DNA of 64,000 nucleotides from Hyphomicrobiales bacterium (lineage in GTDB: Bacteria; Pseudomonadota; Alphaproteobacteria; Rhizobiales; Rhizobiaceae). Shown piece by piece: positions 25,679-34,387 of the stretch (the stretch's first letter is position 1; the number at the start of each line of letters is the position of its first letter). The stretch spans positions 1 through 64,000 of the forward strand of contig UBZT01000003.1 of the NCBI GenBank assembly GCA_900470155.1, read 5' to 3'. The position numbers and the translations under genes were made by a program. The notes under the pieces were generated by a model. That model saw only the letters and a program-made list of their open reading frames with translations, had not been told where the DNA came from and searched no databases.

Positions 25679-26485
25679 TTAGCGTCCGACGAAGGCCGGT
25701 GCGCGCTTTTCGTGGAAGGCGAGCACGCCTTCGCGGAAATCCTCCGATGTGCGAAGCCGGCTATAGCAATGGCCTTCGAGTTCGATGGCCGTTGAAAGCG
25801 AGGCGTCGTCGGTATCGTTCAGGAGCTTCTTCGCCGTCCGCTGGGCCAGCGGCGAGAAGCCGATCAATTCCTCGACCAGCGCATCGACGGCCTTTTCCAG
25901 ATCGGCATCCGCAACGATCTCCGAGGCGATGCCCCAGTCATAGGCTTCCTGGCCGGTGACCCGCTTCGATCGCATCACGATGTTCTTGGTGCGGGTGACG
26001 CCGACCATTTTCTGGAGGCGCGCCGAGCCGCCGGAGCCCGGGATCTGGCCGAGCTTCTGTTCGGGCAGGGCGTAGCGCGTGGTTTCTGTCGCGATGCGGA
26101 AGTCGCACGCAAGCGACAGTTCGAAGCCGACGCCGAAGCAAAAGCCGCGATTGGCGGCGATGACCGGCTTGGAGCAGCGCGTGGGTGCCGCGATGTTCCA
26201 GGCGAGGTGCGAGACATGCTCCGGGCTCGCCTCGAGAAAGCCCTTGATGCTCCCGCCCGACGAGAAGTGCTCGCCCTTGCCGGCAACGACGATAATGCGC
26301 ACGCGATCGTCCTCATCGAGGGCCTTGAAGACGAGGCGCAACTGGTCGCGTGCCAGCATGGAGACGACATTGTAGGGTGGACGGTCGAGCGTGATGTCGG
26401 CGCGCTGGCGTTCCGTGTCGATCGTGACGGTGAAGCCGTCGAGTTCGGCGAGACGCGGGTCCTGGAATGTGACGTGTTCGGGCAT
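25679..26485 (-). CDS. enoyl-CoA hydratase/isomerase family protein
   Basis: 268 residues with the crotonase fold. The oxyanion-hole strands are GKGEHFSSGGSIKGFLE and NRGFCFGVGFELSLACD. At the second catalytic position the sequence reads PEQKLGQIPGSGG, where ordinary hydratases have a glutamate before GxxPGxGG, so the reaction may be hydration, isomerisation or hydrolysis of an aromatic or alicyclic CoA ester. The ATG at 26485 follows AAAGGAC. It is 38 bases downstream of the CoA ligase gene, in one operon. Confidence 0.85.
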   Translation of the reverse strand: MPEHVTFQDPRLAELDGFTVTIDTERQRADITLDRPPYNVVSMLARDQLRLVFKALDEDDRVRIIVVAGKGEHFSSGGSIKGFLEASPEHVSHLAWNIAAPTRCSKPVIAANRGFCFGVGFELSLACDFRIATETTRYALPEQKLGQIPGSGGSARLQKMVGVTRTKNIVMRSKRVTGQEAYDWGIASEIVADADLEKAVDALVEELIGFSPLAQRTAKKLLNDTDDASLSTAIELEGHCYSRLRTSEDFREGVLAFHEKRAPAFVGR

Positions 26486-26523
26486 GGAATGTCCTTTCAT
26501 GGGTCTTGTGGCGTTCTGGCCGC

Positions 26524-28041
26524 TCACTGGTGTTCGGGAATGCGTTCCGCGGTGTATTCGCCGGCCACCAGAAGGCGGCGCAGTAGCTTGCCGACGGGTG
26601 ATTTCGGGATCGCTTCGACGAAGACGATGCGGCGTGGGCGGCGGAAATTGGCAAGTCCGGAATCGCGGCAATGGCGGTCGAGATCCTCGGCCGTGATGTC
26701 GCCGCGCCGCTTGACGAAGGCGACGACGATCTTGCCCCAGCGCTCGTCGGGCAGTCCGACGACGGCGACTTCGGCGACGCCCTCGTGCAGCGACAGGCAG
26801 CTTTCCACCTCGACCGGTGATACGTTCTCGCCACCGGTGATGATCATGTCGTCGGCCCGGCCGGTGACGAAGAGATCACCGTCCATGTCGACGAAGCCGG
26901 TGTCGCCGGTGAAGTACCAGCCGCCGTGAAGTGCCTTGGCGTCCGCATCGGGCCGCTTCCAGTAACCTTCGAAGGCCTCGTCGCTTTTCATCAGCGCGAT
27001 GATCTCGCCTTCCTCGCCGACTTCAGCCCGTTCGTCCGGATTGCGGCTGCCGAGCTTCACGACGCGGATCGTCTGGTTGATGCCGGCGCGGCCGGCGGAG
27101 CCGGGTTTCGCGGTCGCCGTCTGCTCGATCGTGAAGGTGTAGATTTCCGACGAACCATAGTGGTTGACAAAGAGCTCCGGCCGAAAGGTCTGGTCCAGCC
27201 GCTTCAGCAATCCGTCGGTCATCGAGGCGCCTGCATAGCCGAGTTTGGTGACGGAGGCGACGCGCTCGGGCGAGAACGCCTCGTGATGCACGAGGTCGTG
27301 GTAGAGCGTTGGCACGAGGTACAGATTGGTGATCTTCTCCTTTTCGATCAGGGCGAGCGCCTTTGCCACGTCGAAGCGCGGCAGGCAGACGAAGGTGCCG
27401 CCGATCAGAGAGGAAGCGATCAGGGAGCGAACGCCCATCGTGTGGTAGAGCGGCATTATGCCGAGCGTGCGCTCGCCATGCCGGTAGAGGTTCTGCGCCA
27501 CATGGGCGACGGCGCCGGCGCGTTCGGCGCGGTGACGGCGTGGCACACCCTTCGGCTTCGAGGTCGTGCCCGAAGTGTAGAGCATCAGCGACCAGTCGGC
27601 AGCGTCGGCGACAGGCACCACATCGGGTGCCTTGCCCGTCATAATATCGGCGAGCGCCTCGGCCGATAATTGCGGCAAGTCCTGCGCCAGCCGCGACAGG
27701 CGCACCGCTTCTTCCGTCGACGCCTCGTAGAACACGGCCTTCGCGTCGGCATCCTCAATGCCGAAGTCGATTTCATCGGCCTTCGCCCGCCAATTGAGCG
27801 GCGTGACGACCAGGCCGAGAAACTGGCAGGCCCAGTGCAGCGACGCGTTCTCCCAACGGTTCTGCATGGCGGTCAGCACATGGTCTCCGCGCTGCAGACC
27901 GGTCTCGCGAAGGGCCGCGGCAAGCGCTGAAATCTTGTCATACCATTGGCGATAGCTCAGTCGCATCTCCCCATCGACGATCGCGAGCGCGTCCGGGTCG
28001 CGCTCCACGCTCGCGAGGAAGCTCGTTCCTAGATCAAGCAT
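26524..28041 (-). CDS. acyl/aryl-CoA synthetase (AMP-forming)
   Basis: 505-residue class I adenylate-forming enzyme. P-loop motif YTSGTTSKPKG (155-165), A5 motif YGSSE, hinge GRADDMIITGGENVSP and the catalytic lysine Lys485 (PKSPVGKL) are all present. It would activate an organic acid to its CoA thioester with ATP; with BenE and the hydratase next to it, an aromatic or cyclic acid is likely. The start overlaps the preceding iron-sulfur subunit gene by 8 bp and has GGAGGAG upstream. Confidence 0.9.
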   Translation of the reverse strand: MLDLGTSFLASVERDPDALAIVDGEMRLSYRQWYDKISALAAALRETGLQRGDHVLTAMQNRWENASLHWACQFLGLVVTPLNWRAKADEIDFGIEDADAKAVFYEASTEEAVRLSRLAQDLPQLSAEALADIMTGKAPDVVPVADAADWSLMLYTSGTTSKPKGVPRRHRAERAGAVAHVAQNLYRHGERTLGIMPLYHTMGVRSLIASSLIGGTFVCLPRFDVAKALALIEKEKITNLYLVPTLYHDLVHHEAFSPERVASVTKLGYAGASMTDGLLKRLDQTFRPELFVNHYGSSEIYTFTIEQTATAKPGSAGRAGINQTIRVVKLGSRNPDERAEVGEEGEIIALMKSDEAFEGYWKRPDADAKALHGGWYFTGDTGFVDMDGDLFVTGRADDMIITGGENVSPVEVESCLSLHEGVAEVAVVGLPDERWGKIVVAFVKRRGDITAEDLDRHCRDSGLANFRRPRRIVFVEAIPKSPVGKLLRRLLVAGEYTAERIPEHQ

Positions 28042-28546
28042 TGGGTGTCTCCTCCTTCCGTTGTTCCTCCGCGGCGGCGAGCGCCGCCTCGACGATGGTT
28101 GCGTAGCCCGTGCACCGGCAGAGATGGCCGGAGAGGTGTTCGCGTATCTCTTCCCGGCCGGCGTCCGGCTGCTCGCGCAAGAGCGCGTCGAGCGACATCA
28201 GGATGCCGGGCGTACAGAAGCCGCATTGCAGGCCGTGATGGCGGCGAAAGGCCGCCTGAAGCGGGGAAAGCTCGGCTGGACCGGGGGCCAGCGCTTCCAC
28301 GGTCCGCACATCGCTGCCGCGCACCTGCTGGGCAAGCGTCAGGCAGGCGCGTGCCGGCTTTCCGTCGATCTGCACGGTGCAGGCGCCGCAGACGCCGTGC
28401 TCGCAGCCGACATGGGTGCCGGTCAGCCCGACTTCGTGGCGCAGCAGGTCCGAGAGCAGCATGCGGTTTTCGGCCTCTGCACGGACCTTCTGGCCGTTCA
28501 GCGTGAACTCGATCCCATGCCTCTGGGCAGCGTTCATGCGCGGCAT
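28034..28546 (-). CDS. molybdenum hydroxylase small [2Fe-2S] subunit (CoxS-like)
   Basis: 170 residues. The N-terminal plant-type ferredoxin domain has CEHGVCGAC plus a fourth cysteine (RACLTLAQ), and the C-terminal helical domain binds a second cluster with CGFCTPG and CRCTGY. It passes electrons from the molybdenum site to FAD in xanthine dehydrogenase-type enzymes. AAGGAGG 7 bases before the ATG at 28546 fixes the start; the gene overlaps the medium subunit by 13 bp. Confidence 0.93.
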   Translation of the reverse strand: MPRMNAAQRHGIEFTLNGQKVRAEAENRMLLSDLLRHEVGLTGTHVGCEHGVCGACTVQIDGKPARACLTLAQQVRGSDVRTVEALAPGPAELSPLQAAFRRHHGLQCGFCTPGILMSLDALLREQPDAGREEIREHLSGHLCRCTGYATIVEAALAAAEEQRKEETPNA

Positions 28547-29361
28547 CGGCTTGCCTCCTTGAGGGTCTCGCGACCGAGATTGCGGACCAGTTCGCGCCGG
28601 TAGCGGGCGCTGGCGTGAATGTCGTCGCGGGCGTTCAGCGACCAGGCGATATCGTTAAGGGCATCGTCGAACTGGTCGTCGTTGAGTGCCGGCAGCGAAA
28701 AGACGCGCGGGCGGTCATCGACGCCGGCAATGCCGAGCCGCAGTCCCTTCTCGTCAGCGACGACAGCGCAGGCGACGATGGCGAAATCGCCATGCCTCCG
28801 GCCAATCTCGCGGAAGGCATAACCGCTGCCGGGCCGGGCTTTCGGGAAATGCACGGCTTCGATCATCTCGCCCTCGGCGAGATCGGTCGCCATCATGCCG
28901 ATGAAGAAGTCGTCCGCCTTGACCTTGCGCTTCTGCTTTCGGCTGCGCAGGCTCACGGCACCACCGAGCGTCACCAGGGAAAGCGGCAACTCTGCGCTCG
29001 GGTCGGCATGGGCGACAGAGCCGCAGACCGTGCCACGCGCCCGGGTCTGCACATGGCCGAGCCAGGGGAAGGCGGCGGCCAGAAGCGGCAGGTCGCGCGA
29101 AAGATTTATCCAGGCTTCCAGTTCCGCCTGCCGCACGCCGGCGCCAACGGTGATCTCGTCGCCGGACGTTTCGATCCGGCGCAGAGCCTCGAGTCGCATG
29201 ATGTCGACCAGCAGGCCGGGACGGGCGAGCCGCATGTTGAGCATCGGCACAAGAGACTGCCCACCGGCGATGACGCGAGCCTCACCGCCGCCCTCGGCGA
29301 GTGCGGAAAGCGCTTCCTCCAGCGTGTCCGGGCAGAGGAAATCGAAGGATGCAGGCTTCAT
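28534..29361 (-). CDS. molybdenum hydroxylase FAD-binding medium subunit (CoxM-like)
   Basis: 275 residues with the PCMH-type FAD domain: AGGQSLVPMLNMRLARP and the TVCGSVAHADPSAELP region that wrap the flavin. The C-terminal CO_deh_flav_C domain follows. There is no 4Fe-4S insertion as found in 4-hydroxybenzoyl-CoA reductase, so it resembles hydroxylases more than that reductase. The start overlaps the large subunit stop as ATGA. Confidence 0.92.
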   Translation of the reverse strand: MKPASFDFLCPDTLEEALSALAEGGGEARVIAGGQSLVPMLNMRLARPGLLVDIMRLEALRRIETSGDEITVGAGVRQAELEAWINLSRDLPLLAAAFPWLGHVQTRARGTVCGSVAHADPSAELPLSLVTLGGAVSLRSRKQKRKVKADDFFIGMMATDLAEGEMIEAVHFPKARPGSGYAFREIGRRHGDFAIVACAVVADEKGLRLGIAGVDDRPRVFSLPALNDDQFDDALNDIAWSLNARDDIHASARYRRELVRNLGRETLKEASRCRA

Positions 29362-32333
29362 CTGCGCCTCCTGAAAAGGCTCAAAAGCCGTTGAGTGAAG
29401 CCGGCGGCGGCGCTGGGAGGCCCTCCGCCGCCGGCATGACGGGCGAGCGCCTGGAAGAACTGTCCGATCACCACGCGCGCCGCGCCGTCGAGAAGTCGGC
29501 CGCCCACAGAGGCGACCTTGCCGCCGATCGCGGCCTCATATCGATAGTCGATGCGGGTGCCGTTCGCCGTTTCCGTCAGCGTGACACGGCCCGTGCCACG
29601 ACCGGAACCGAGTGCGCCCTCCGTGCCGCCGGACAGCGTGACCGCTTCAGGTGCCACCATGTCGGAAAGGCGGATGTCGGCGCGGTATCGACCCTTCACC
29701 GGACCGATACCGAGCGTGACCTCGGCGCGGAAATGCGTGTCGGAGACCTTTCGGACCTCGTGGGCGCCGGGAATGATGGCCTTCAGCGTGTTCGGGTCGA
29801 GCAGCATCGTCCAGACGGACTCGCGGGTGGCGACGACTTCGGCCGAGCCCGAGCCCGTCAGCAAACGTTCCCCGGAGGCGCCGGTGGCGACGGGGGGCGA
29901 ATCCTGAGGTTTCGACGGCGGGCGCTCCTCGCCATAGAGCCATTCGCTGACTCGGCTTGGCGACAGCGGCAGCCGGATGTCCTCGACGCCGAGTGCATCG
30001 GCGACGGCATTGGCGATGCAGACCGGCGTCGACATGCAATTGCCCTCGCCGACGCCCTTTGCGCCAAGCGGCGTGAAGGGCGATGGCGTCTCGTGATGGA
30101 GGATCAGCGGCTCCGGCATCTCCATGACGGTCGGGATGAGATAGTCGGCGAGCGTGCCGGTCAGGAAACTGCCGTCGCCGCCATAGGCATATTCCTCGTA
30201 GAGTGCGGCACCGACGGCTTGGGCAAAGCCGCCGCGGACCTGGCCGTCGACCATGCCGGGATGCAGGATGCGGCCGCAGTCATGCATCGTCACGTAGTGG
30301 TCGATGCGGACCTGGCCGGTCGCCCGGTCGATTTCCACGCCGCATATGTCGAAGATGAAGCCATGGCAAAGCGAGGAGTTGATGCCGTCCGTAGCGGTCG
30401 GCGCCTCGAGTTGCTCCGGCGTCCAGAAAACGGTCTCGCGGATCGTTTGGCCGGTTCCATCAGGCAGGGTGCCGGGTGCCCAGTGGCTTGCAGCCGCCAC
30501 GCGCCCGAAGGAGATGGCATTGTCCGGATTGTCGCGATCGAAGAGTTTTCCGGCTTTGAAGTCGATGCGATCCGCCGTGATATTGAGCTGGCTTGCGGCG
30601 ATCGCTGCAAGACGGACCCTGATACGGTCGGCGGCAAGGGCCGCAGCACCGGCGACGGCAGCAGCAAACCGGCTTGCATAATTGCCGGACGCGATCGACC
30701 AGGCGTCGCGCGCCGTGTCGAGTTCGGTGTTGACGCGTACGGCTTCCAGGGGAAGGCCGAGCCGCTCGGCGACCACCTGCGCCAGAACGGTGCGATGGCC
30801 CTGGCCCTGCGGTACTGATGCAACCTTGACGGTGACGGAGCCGAGTGGATCGATGGCCACCGTGGCAACGGACTGGGCGCCGTTCTTCGGACCCGCCTTT
30901 GCCCGTTCCTCCGGCGTGAGGACCGTCGTGATATAGCCCATGTTAGAGACGCTCGGCTCGACAACCGTCGCATAGCCGATGCCGTAGAGGCGCCCTTCGG
31001 CACGCGCTTGATCCCTTCGCAGCCTCAGAGCCTCCAGGCCGCCTTCGGCACAGGCGCGGTCGATTGCGGTTTGATAGTCGCCCGAATCCAAAAGCCCGCC
31101 GGTCGCTGTGCGATAGGGAAAGGCGTCGGCCGGCACGAGGTTGCGGCGGATGACTTGAAGCCTGTCGAGGCCAAGTTCGTCGGCGATCTTGTGGACGAGC
31201 CGTTCGAGCGCGAAGTAGACCTGCGGTCCGCCGAAGCCGCGATTGAGCCCGGTCGGCGTCTTGTTGGTCAGCACGACGCGGTTGCGGATGGCGACGTTTT
31301 CGATTGCATAGGCTCCGGTCATGTTGCCATGCATGCGATAGAGGGTCGCCGGCTCCGGAGCGCGGAGATGGGCGCCGCAATCCTCCAGTTGATCCCAACA
31401 GAGTGCTGTGATGCGGCCGTCGGCGGCAACGGCTGCCTCGAGCGTCGTCACGCGGTTGGTCGCCGAAACGGAGGCCGTCAGGTGTTCGAGCCGGTCCTCG
31501 ATCCATTTCACCGGCCGTCCTGCAACGCGGGCGGCGACGGCGGCGAGGATGACGTAGGGAAAGACGCCCTGCTTGATGCCGAAGGAACCGCCGGAATCGG
31601 GCGGCGTGCGCAGCCGCATGCGGTTGCCGGGTACGTTCAGCGCGCGGGAAATCACGGCATGGATCGAGAACGGTCCCTGAAAATTCGCCGTGACGTCATA
31701 GGCGTCCTCTCCGGGATCGTATTCAGCGATGACACCGTAGGTCTCGATCGGCGTGCAGGAATTGCGGGGATAGGCTATACGGATGGAAATGCGGTGGTCG
31801 GCAGTCGCAAGCGCTGCTTCAGGGTCCCCGTAACGAAAGCTGCGCTCGTTGATGAGGTTGGTGCCGAGCGACGGATGCAAGACCGGTGCGTCTGTTGCGA
31901 GTGCCTTCTCGGGATCAACAATGGCGGCCAGGGTCTCGTACTCGACCTCGATCAGATCGAGCGCATCCTCTGCAACATAGCGGTTCTCGGCAACGACGAG
32001 GGCCACGGGTTCGCCGACATAGCGTACCCGGTCCCGGGCGATCGGCCAGCATTCGACATTCGCCTTGACCCCCACGGTCATGCTGCGGGTGAGCCGCGCA
32101 ACATCGTCCCCGGTCAGCACAGCGGAGACGCCGGGCAGTGCCCGGGCAGTAGTCGTATTGATCGCACGGATTTCGGCATGGCCATGCGGCGAGCGCAGGA
32201 TTGCCAGATGGGCGGTGTCGCGCCGGACGGGCAGGTCATCGATGTAGCGGCCGCGGCCGGTCAAAAGTCCGGCATCCTCGACACGTTCCACGGTCCGGCC
32301 GATCAGGCCGCCCGGTGTCTCCAAGCTCTTCAT
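29358..32333 (-). CDS. molybdopterin-binding large subunit fused to a CoxG/SRPBCC domain
   Basis: 991 residues, about 200 more than usual. Residues 1 to about 780 are a xanthine dehydrogenase/CoxL-type large subunit with the a/b hammerhead N-terminus (RTVERVEDAGLLTGRGRYID), the MoCo-contact motif RGFGGPQ and the catalytic GVGEGN near the end. The CO-dehydrogenase-specific active-site cysteine loop is not seen, so it should hydroxylate or oxidise an organic substrate. From about residue 815 to 965 an SRPBCC domain of the CoxG type follows (GSAEVVATRESVWTMLLDP, IIPGAHEV), a protein normally encoded separately that tethers the enzyme to the membrane. The ATG at 32333 has GGAGGAGCAC before it. 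Confidence 0.9.
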   Translation of the reverse strand: MKSLETPGGLIGRTVERVEDAGLLTGRGRYIDDLPVRRDTAHLAILRSPHGHAEIRAINTTTARALPGVSAVLTGDDVARLTRSMTVGVKANVECWPIARDRVRYVGEPVALVVAENRYVAEDALDLIEVEYETLAAIVDPEKALATDAPVLHPSLGTNLINERSFRYGDPEAALATADHRISIRIAYPRNSCTPIETYGVIAEYDPGEDAYDVTANFQGPFSIHAVISRALNVPGNRMRLRTPPDSGGSFGIKQGVFPYVILAAVAARVAGRPVKWIEDRLEHLTASVSATNRVTTLEAAVAADGRITALCWDQLEDCGAHLRAPEPATLYRMHGNMTGAYAIENVAIRNRVVLTNKTPTGLNRGFGGPQVYFALERLVHKIADELGLDRLQVIRRNLVPADAFPYRTATGGLLDSGDYQTAIDRACAEGGLEALRLRRDQARAEGRLYGIGYATVVEPSVSNMGYITTVLTPEERAKAGPKNGAQSVATVAIDPLGSVTVKVASVPQGQGHRTVLAQVVAERLGLPLEAVRVNTELDTARDAWSIASGNYASRFAAAVAGAAALAADRIRVRLAAIAASQLNITADRIDFKAGKLFDRDNPDNAISFGRVAAASHWAPGTLPDGTGQTIRETVFWTPEQLEAPTATDGINSSLCHGFIFDICGVEIDRATGQVRIDHYVTMHDCGRILHPGMVDGQVRGGFAQAVGAALYEEYAYGGDGSFLTGTLADYLIPTVMEMPEPLILHHETPSPFTPLGAKGVGEGNCMSTPVCIANAVADALGVEDIRLPLSPSRVSEWLYGEERPPSKPQDSPPVATGASGERLLTGSGSAEVVATRESVWTMLLDPNTLKAIIPGAHEVRKVSDTHFRAEVTLGIGPVKGRYRADIRLSDMVAPEAVTLSGGTEGALGSGRGTGRVTLTETANGTRIDYRYEAAIGGKVASVGGRLLDGAARVVIGQFFQALARHAGGGGPPSAAAGFTQRLLSLFRRRR

Positions 32334-32423
32334 GTGCTCCTCCCGCACCCGTTTGTGTCGGGGTGCCCTGGGGAGAAGGTGAAGGAGAGGACACAATCGG
32401 GCGATACCGCCGCGTATCAGACC

Positions 32424-33290
32424 TTACCGAGGAGTCTCAAAATCGTCAGCAGAGAGCCGGCTGACCGTGCGGAAGATGCTCGGCGAGGAGCCGGCATGAT
32501 CATGGAAGAAGCGCGAAAAATGAGCCGGCACGGAAAAGCCGAGCTGGTCGCCGATCGCCGCGAAGCTCTCGGTTCCATCGGCAACGGCGGACACCGCCCG
32601 TTCCAGGCGCTGCACATTGAGGAAGACCCGGGGCGTCACACCCATCGAGGTCTCGAACAGCCGGAAGAAATGCGCTCGCGACAGGCCGATATCGGTCGCG
32701 AGAAGATCAAGATCGGCGATCTCGCCAGGCGCCGCCTTCATACGCTCGACGGCCTTGCGGATACGAAAGTCGAGCAGCGGGCGTGATGCGAGATCGCGGA
32801 TCGAGTTCGGCACGGCCCGCCAGTCGGCGAAGCGCTCGATGACGGCGACCATCAGCTCGCCGAGAAGCACCTCATGCACTTCGGCGCTGTTCGGCTCCTT
32901 CACCATGGCCTCCGCAAGCGTGCGTGTGCGCGAACGGATGTCGGAGGTGATCGAGCCGACATTCGAGGCGAAGAAGTCGGGGGCGTGGCTTGCCGCCCAA
33001 TTCGGCCGGAAATGGCCGAGCCATTGCGGCTCGATGTAGAGCGCCAGGATCACCGTCTTCGGTCGCGCCTGGTCATGCGCATAGGCATGCGGCTCCCAGG
33101 CATTGATCAGGACGGCGCTTTCGTCCGTGAGCGGCACGAGCCGGTCGCGCACTGAAAACTGCGTGTCTGCGCCCTCTACCTTCAACAGAACATGGCAATG
33201 CGGATGCGCGTGCCGCACCAGGGGCCGATCCATATCCAGCAGCGCCACTCTCCCGAAGCGACCACGTGCGATGCGTAAAGCATTCGACAT
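32424..33290 (-). CDS. AraC family transcriptional regulator
   Basis: 288 residues: an N-terminal cupin-like ligand domain (HAHPHCHVLLKVEG) and a C-terminal pair of AraC helix-turn-helices (LDLLATDIGLSRAHFFRLF, then FAAIGDQLGFSVPAHFSRFF). It lies 90 bases upstream of the molybdenum hydroxylase operon on the same strand and is its likely activator, responding to the aromatic substrate. Confidence 0.9.
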   Translation of the reverse strand: MSNALRIARGRFGRVALLDMDRPLVRHAHPHCHVLLKVEGADTQFSVRDRLVPLTDESAVLINAWEPHAYAHDQARPKTVILALYIEPQWLGHFRPNWAASHAPDFFASNVGSITSDIRSRTRTLAEAMVKEPNSAEVHEVLLGELMVAVIERFADWRAVPNSIRDLASRPLLDFRIRKAVERMKAAPGEIADLDLLATDIGLSRAHFFRLFETSMGVTPRVFLNVQRLERAVSAVADGTESFAAIGDQLGFSVPAHFSRFFHDHAGSSPSIFRTVSRLSADDFETPR

Positions 33291-33345
33291 TGCTTAAATA
33301 TTGGGTTGTTCCGCAGAAACTACAAGTTCGAAAGAGCTTTCGCGC

Positions 33346-34377
33346 TCAAGACGGGTGTTGATCGGAAGTCTTCAGGCCGACGAGCCTGAGCCTTCGGAGA
33401 ACTTCCTGGGGTGCCGGCGCCCGCCACACGGTCTGGAAGCACTCCACCACATTGCTTGCGGTGACCGCAAGGCCGGGAAGCGCGACCCAGTCGGGGGCCG
33501 GCCGGCCGAGGAGCGCGGTCACTGTGATGGAGCCTGCGCTCTCTCCCTGGCGAAACGGCTGCTGGGCGGCAATCGCGACGAGGGGATCGCTGGCAGCAAG
33601 GCCGATCGCCGCTGCATGACCGAGATCCACGGTCGTCATCGGAATCTTGCGCCCGAGCGTTTTGAGAACGCCGGCGGCCATCATTGCCGGCGTGTCCCAG
33701 ACGACAAAGAGGCCGGCGAGATCCGGATGGGCTTCGGCAAGAGCGCGCGTGGTTGCGGCAACTGCCGACAGGGATGGAAACCGCTGGACGCGCAGAGACA
33801 CGTCCGGACGGTTGACCTGCATCCATTTGACGAAGGCGATTTCCCGCTCGTTGGTCGCGAAGAAATCGGCGTCATAGCCGAGGACGCCGACCTCCGCGCC
33901 ATCAGGCAGATGCGGCGACAAGCCTTCCGCGGCGATCTTGCCGAGGCCGAAATTGTCCGCCGAGACGAGGGAGATGTAGTCCTTTCCCGGAAGAAGCCCG
34001 GTCGGTGCGTTGTCGAGCAGGATGAGCTTTATGCCGGCCGCAGACACGCGCGCATGCGCCGCTGCCACTTTCGAATTGGCGACGGGCAGGGATATGATGG
34101 CATCCGGTGCTTCCTCGATCAGCCGCCCGAGTGCCTCGATCTGGACCTCCGGCGTGAAGGCGCAGTCGATCACGTCGATGACCGCGACCCCGCAATTGCC
34201 GAGCATGCCGATGATGCCGGAAAGCTGCTGTTTGGCCCAGTCGCTTTCGAGCGTGTGCAGCACGACCGCGACCCGCAAGCCACTGGCCCGCGCCCGCTCC
34301 ATGTCCTCCGGCAGCAGCAAAACCCGCTCGGGCGCCGATGCCCGCTCCCCATGAGGGCCGAGACCCGCAATCGTCAT
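33346..34377 (-). CDS. cytoplasmic sugar-binding protein, paralogue of the secreted one
   Basis: 343 residues with the periplasmic-binding-protein type I fold but no signal peptide (starts MTIAGLGPHGERASAPERV). It aligns along its length with the secreted binding protein at 36786: DW-x3-Q near the N-terminus, FTPEVQIEALGRLIEEAPD, LLDNAPTGLLPGKDYISLVS and SADNFGLGK all have counterparts. There is no DNA-binding domain as in LacI. It probably senses or buffers the same sugar in the cytosol, possibly with the ROK regulator whose stop lies 10 bases upstream. A degraded exported protein is the alternative, but the frame is fully open. Confidence 0.8.
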   Translation of the reverse strand: MTIAGLGPHGERASAPERVLLLPEDMERARASGLRVAVVLHTLESDWAKQQLSGIIGMLGNCGVAVIDVIDCAFTPEVQIEALGRLIEEAPDAIISLPVANSKVAAAHARVSAAGIKLILLDNAPTGLLPGKDYISLVSADNFGLGKIAAEGLSPHLPDGAEVGVLGYDADFFATNEREIAFVKWMQVNRPDVSLRVQRFPSLSAVAATTRALAEAHPDLAGLFVVWDTPAMMAAGVLKTLGRKIPMTTVDLGHAAAIGLAASDPLVAIAAQQPFRQGESAGSITVTALLGRPAPDWVALPGLAVTASNVVECFQTVWRAPAPQEVLRRLRLVGLKTSDQHPS

Positions 34378-34387
34378 TCAATCCTCC

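Noticed and set aside
28534..29361. 4-hydroxybenzoyl-CoA reductase medium subunit
   Set aside because: That enzyme carries an extra 4Fe-4S insertion in this subunit; the protein here has no such cysteine-rich loop and is of ordinary length.
29358..32333. true aerobic CO dehydrogenase (form I)
   Set aside because: The characteristic active-site cysteine loop of form I CoxL was not found, and the neighbours (BenE, CoA ligase, crotonase) point to an organic substrate.
31008..32786. 592-codon open frame on the plus strand
   Set aside because: It is the complement of the molybdenum hydroxylase large subunit and AraC genes, has no family motif, and is the usual shadow of a high-GC gene. Similar plus-strand shadows at 29301-30818 and 24177-25214 were rejected for the same reason.
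33346..34377. LacI-type repressor
   Set aside because: The N-terminus has no helix-turn-helix; the sequence matches the secreted binding protein instead.
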